A DNA stretch of 45,172 nucleotides from Polyangiaceae bacterium (GTDB lineage Bacteria; Myxococcota_A; Polyangia; Polyangiales; Polyangiaceae), in assembly GCA_025936045.1 (NCBI GenBank), contig JAICUB010000051.1:1-45172 (forward strand), in the 5' to 3' direction. Both the position numbers and the translations under genes were made by a program. Positions 43,772 to 45,172 of the stretch are shown piece after piece (position 1 is the first letter of the stretch; each line of letters opens with the position of its first letter). Below the pieces are notes generated by a model, which was not told the DNA's origin, searched no databases, and was given only the letters and a program-made list of their open reading frames with translations.

Positions 43772-45172
43772 ATGTTCGAATACGACGTCGTTCGGGGTTT
43801 TTCTGGGAAGTTCGTTGCTTCGAGCCTGCTCGCTGCTCTCTATGGTTGCAGCGGCAACGTTCCGTCCGCCGGGGAGCACGAGGGCAAGCTCGTGATCCAA
43901 GCCGGCATCATGCGTGACGGCAGTACCGTCACGCGTTACGCACTACAAAAGGACGACGGCTCCGAAGAGGCGCTGCAGTTCGCCACACCGCCGAAGCTCC
44001 AGCCGCAAGCAGTCCTCCGCGTGCGCGGCAGCGAGCTGTCGGATCATGCCTTCCGCGTCGATACGTATGCGGAGCTCGGACCGCGCGGCGCTCTCGGCGT
44101 GGAGCGTGAGGCAGTCATCACGCCCGGCACCCGCCACATGGCGATGCTGCTCGTGCAGTGGAATGGGCCTGACAGCACCACGCCAGCCGACATCGACGCC
44201 GAGCTCTTCAGCGGGCCGGACTCGGCCGCCGCGCTCTATGCCGAGGCGTCGTACGGGCAGCGCACCTTCGACGGCCACGTCTTCGACTGGCTGCAGATCC
44301 CCGCGCCCTCGAGCTGCGACATCCATACCATCGCGGATTCGGCCGATGCGGCTGCCGCGAACGCCGGCATCGAGCTCGCGCAATACGACCACGTGGGCTA
44401 TCTCGTGGCGACGACCTCGGGCTGTAACTTCTCCGCCTTCGGCGACGTGGGCGTCCCCGCGGCGCCGGCGCGCCGCACCTGGTACAACGGTTCGTTCCCG
44501 CCCGCGCTGCTCACGCACGAGCTCGGGCACAATCTCGGCTTCTGGCACGCGCATTCGTATCAATGCGGCGGCGCCATCGGGACGTCGAGCCAATGCCAGT
44601 TCTACGCGGAATACGGCGATCCGTACGATCCGATGGCCGGCTCCGCGACGCACCTCGACGCGTACGAGAAGCTCGCGCAAGGTTGGTTCTCGGGCTGCAA
44701 CTCCGTGACGGCCACGCGGGACGCGGTGTTCACGCTCGATCCTACGGAGCTGTCGTCGACGGGCGTCCAAGCCGTCCGCGTCCCGCTCGCGCCCGAGCTG
44801 TGTCCGCCGGTCTTCCCGACCGAGCCGCCGGGCATCGGTGGCCCCTGCTATTACTATCTCGAGCACCGGCAGCCGATCGGCTTCGACGGCGCGGATCAGT
44901 TCGCCGGCGCGCCGATGCACGACGGAGTGCTGGTTCACACCGATTTCGACGTGGATGCGTCCGGTAATTCGGGCCTCACGGGCTCGAGCATCCTCGACAT
45001 GACGCCGGGCTCGAGCAACGCGAACGGGCCGTTCTGGGACGCGAATCTCGGCGTGGGCAAGATCTTCGGCGATCCAGCGGGCGTCCGTGTCCGCGTGCTC
45101 TCCCAAGACGGTTCGTCGGTGCGCGTCGCCGTGAAGGTGCCGGGCGGTACGACCCCAGCGGCGTGCCTCGAC
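43772..45172 (+). CDS. Secreted M11-type (gametolysin-like) metallopeptidase, cut by window edge
   Basis: Open from ATG 43772 to the right edge (467 codons, no stop). The N-terminus MFEYDVVRGFSGKFVASSLL ends in ALYGC, a likely lipobox (Cys26). A beta-rich region follows with TRHMAMLLVQWNG and YAEASYGQRTFDGHVFDWLQ, typical of the start of M11-like catalytic domains. The zinc motif is HELGHNLGFWH (249-259), and the Met-turn is DPYDPMAGS. A beta domain after it contains YYYLEHRQPIGFD and GVLVHTDF. M11-like enzymes cut extracellular proteins such as cell-wall glycoproteins. A good Shine-Dalgarno precedes the start. It probably serves predation or nutrition (inference). Confidence 0.88.
   Translation, partial: MFEYDVVRGFSGKFVASSLLAALYGCSGNVPSAGEHEGKLVIQAGIMRDGSTVTRYALQKDDGSEEALQFATPPKLQPQAVLRVRGSELSDHAFRVDTYAELGPRGALGVEREAVITPGTRHMAMLLVQWNGPDSTTPADIDAELFSGPDSAAALYAEASYGQRTFDGHVFDWLQIPAPSSCDIHTIADSADAAAANAGIELAQYDHVGYLVATTSGCNFSAFGDVGVPAAPARRTWYNGSFPPALLTHELGHNLGFWHAHSYQCGGAIGTSSQCQFYAEYGDPYDPMAGSATHLDAYEKLAQGWFSGCNSVTATRDAVFTLDPTELSSTGVQAVRVPLAPELCPPVFPTEPPGIGGPCYYYLEHRQPIGFDGADQFAGAPMHDGVLVHTDFDVDASGNSGLTGSSILDMTPGSSNANGPFWDANLGVGKIFGDPAGVRVRVLSQDGSSVRVAVKVPGGTTPAACLD

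Noticed and set aside
43512..43895. 127-codon frame before the peptidase
   Set aside because: Arg-rich, overlaps the peptidase start in another frame and has no domain.

Overview
The window is high-GC DNA (roughly 70 percent G+C in most coding stretches) with the gene style of a predatory or gliding deltaproteobacterium (Myxococcota, perhaps Polyangiales/Sorangiineae; taxonomic inference only). Supporting signs are a zinc-ribbon/GYF/single-TM protein with the AgmX/PglI-type C-terminal domain (the layout of the gliding protein GltJ), an OmpA protein with thrombospondin type 3 repeats, many lipoproteins with low-complexity linkers, a Hint-domain lipoprotein, many GTG/TTG starts and many 4-base ATGA/GTGA gene overlaps. 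No tRNA, rRNA, CRISPR or transposase was seen.

Layout. 1-1 kb: rightward string of small overlapping genes (end of an HNH nuclease, an unknown 109-aa protein, a HEPN-like 108-aa protein, perhaps a 40-aa ORF). 1-10.6 kb: leftward, tightly overlapped BREX anti-phage operon brxE-brxA-brxB-brxC-pglX, the gene order of type 6 BREX. pglZ, brxD and brxHI are not in the window. The pglX target-recognition part is strikingly GC-poor, as if swapped in. 10.8-18.6 kb: small lipoprotein, crotonase-family enzyme, M1 aminopeptidase with HEAT-type tail, RecD2-like helicase, HDOD protein, SET-domain protein. 18.6-23 kb: MacA/MacB-like efflux operon with separate ATPase, two different FtsX-type permeases and an adaptor. 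23-28.4 kb: GltJ-like protein, a membrane protein with cytoplasmic zinc ribbons, and the OmpA/TSP3 protein. 28.4-36.6 kb: TyrRS, several envelope proteins, plant-type cystathionine gamma-synthase and ProRS. 36.6-37.4 kb: decayed AAA_14/DUF4143 ATPase and an AT-richer gap. 37.4-40.6 kb: siroheme nitrite/sulfite reductase with a HEPN-like C-terminal extension, a companion gene, and a frameshifted, internally deleted HEAT-like pseudogene. 40.7-45.2 kb: secreted accessory proteins: a Hint-domain lipoprotein, a Gly-rich lipoprotein with an eqolisin-like C-terminus, and an M11-type metallopeptidase that runs off the right edge.

The two most unusual signals are (i) a 133/134-bp structured direct repeat (41756-41888 and 43283-43416; 121 of 134 aligned positions identical, two hairpins per copy) that brackets the eqolisin-like lipoprotein gene, with the first copy lying across the apparent 5' end of the Hint gene, and (ii) the BREX operon: type 6 order, mosaic pglX, a triple 11-12-bp direct repeat upstream of brxE and a convergent HNH/HEPN-like gene string. 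How these genes work together is inferred from family knowledge and gene order; nothing here was tested by database search.
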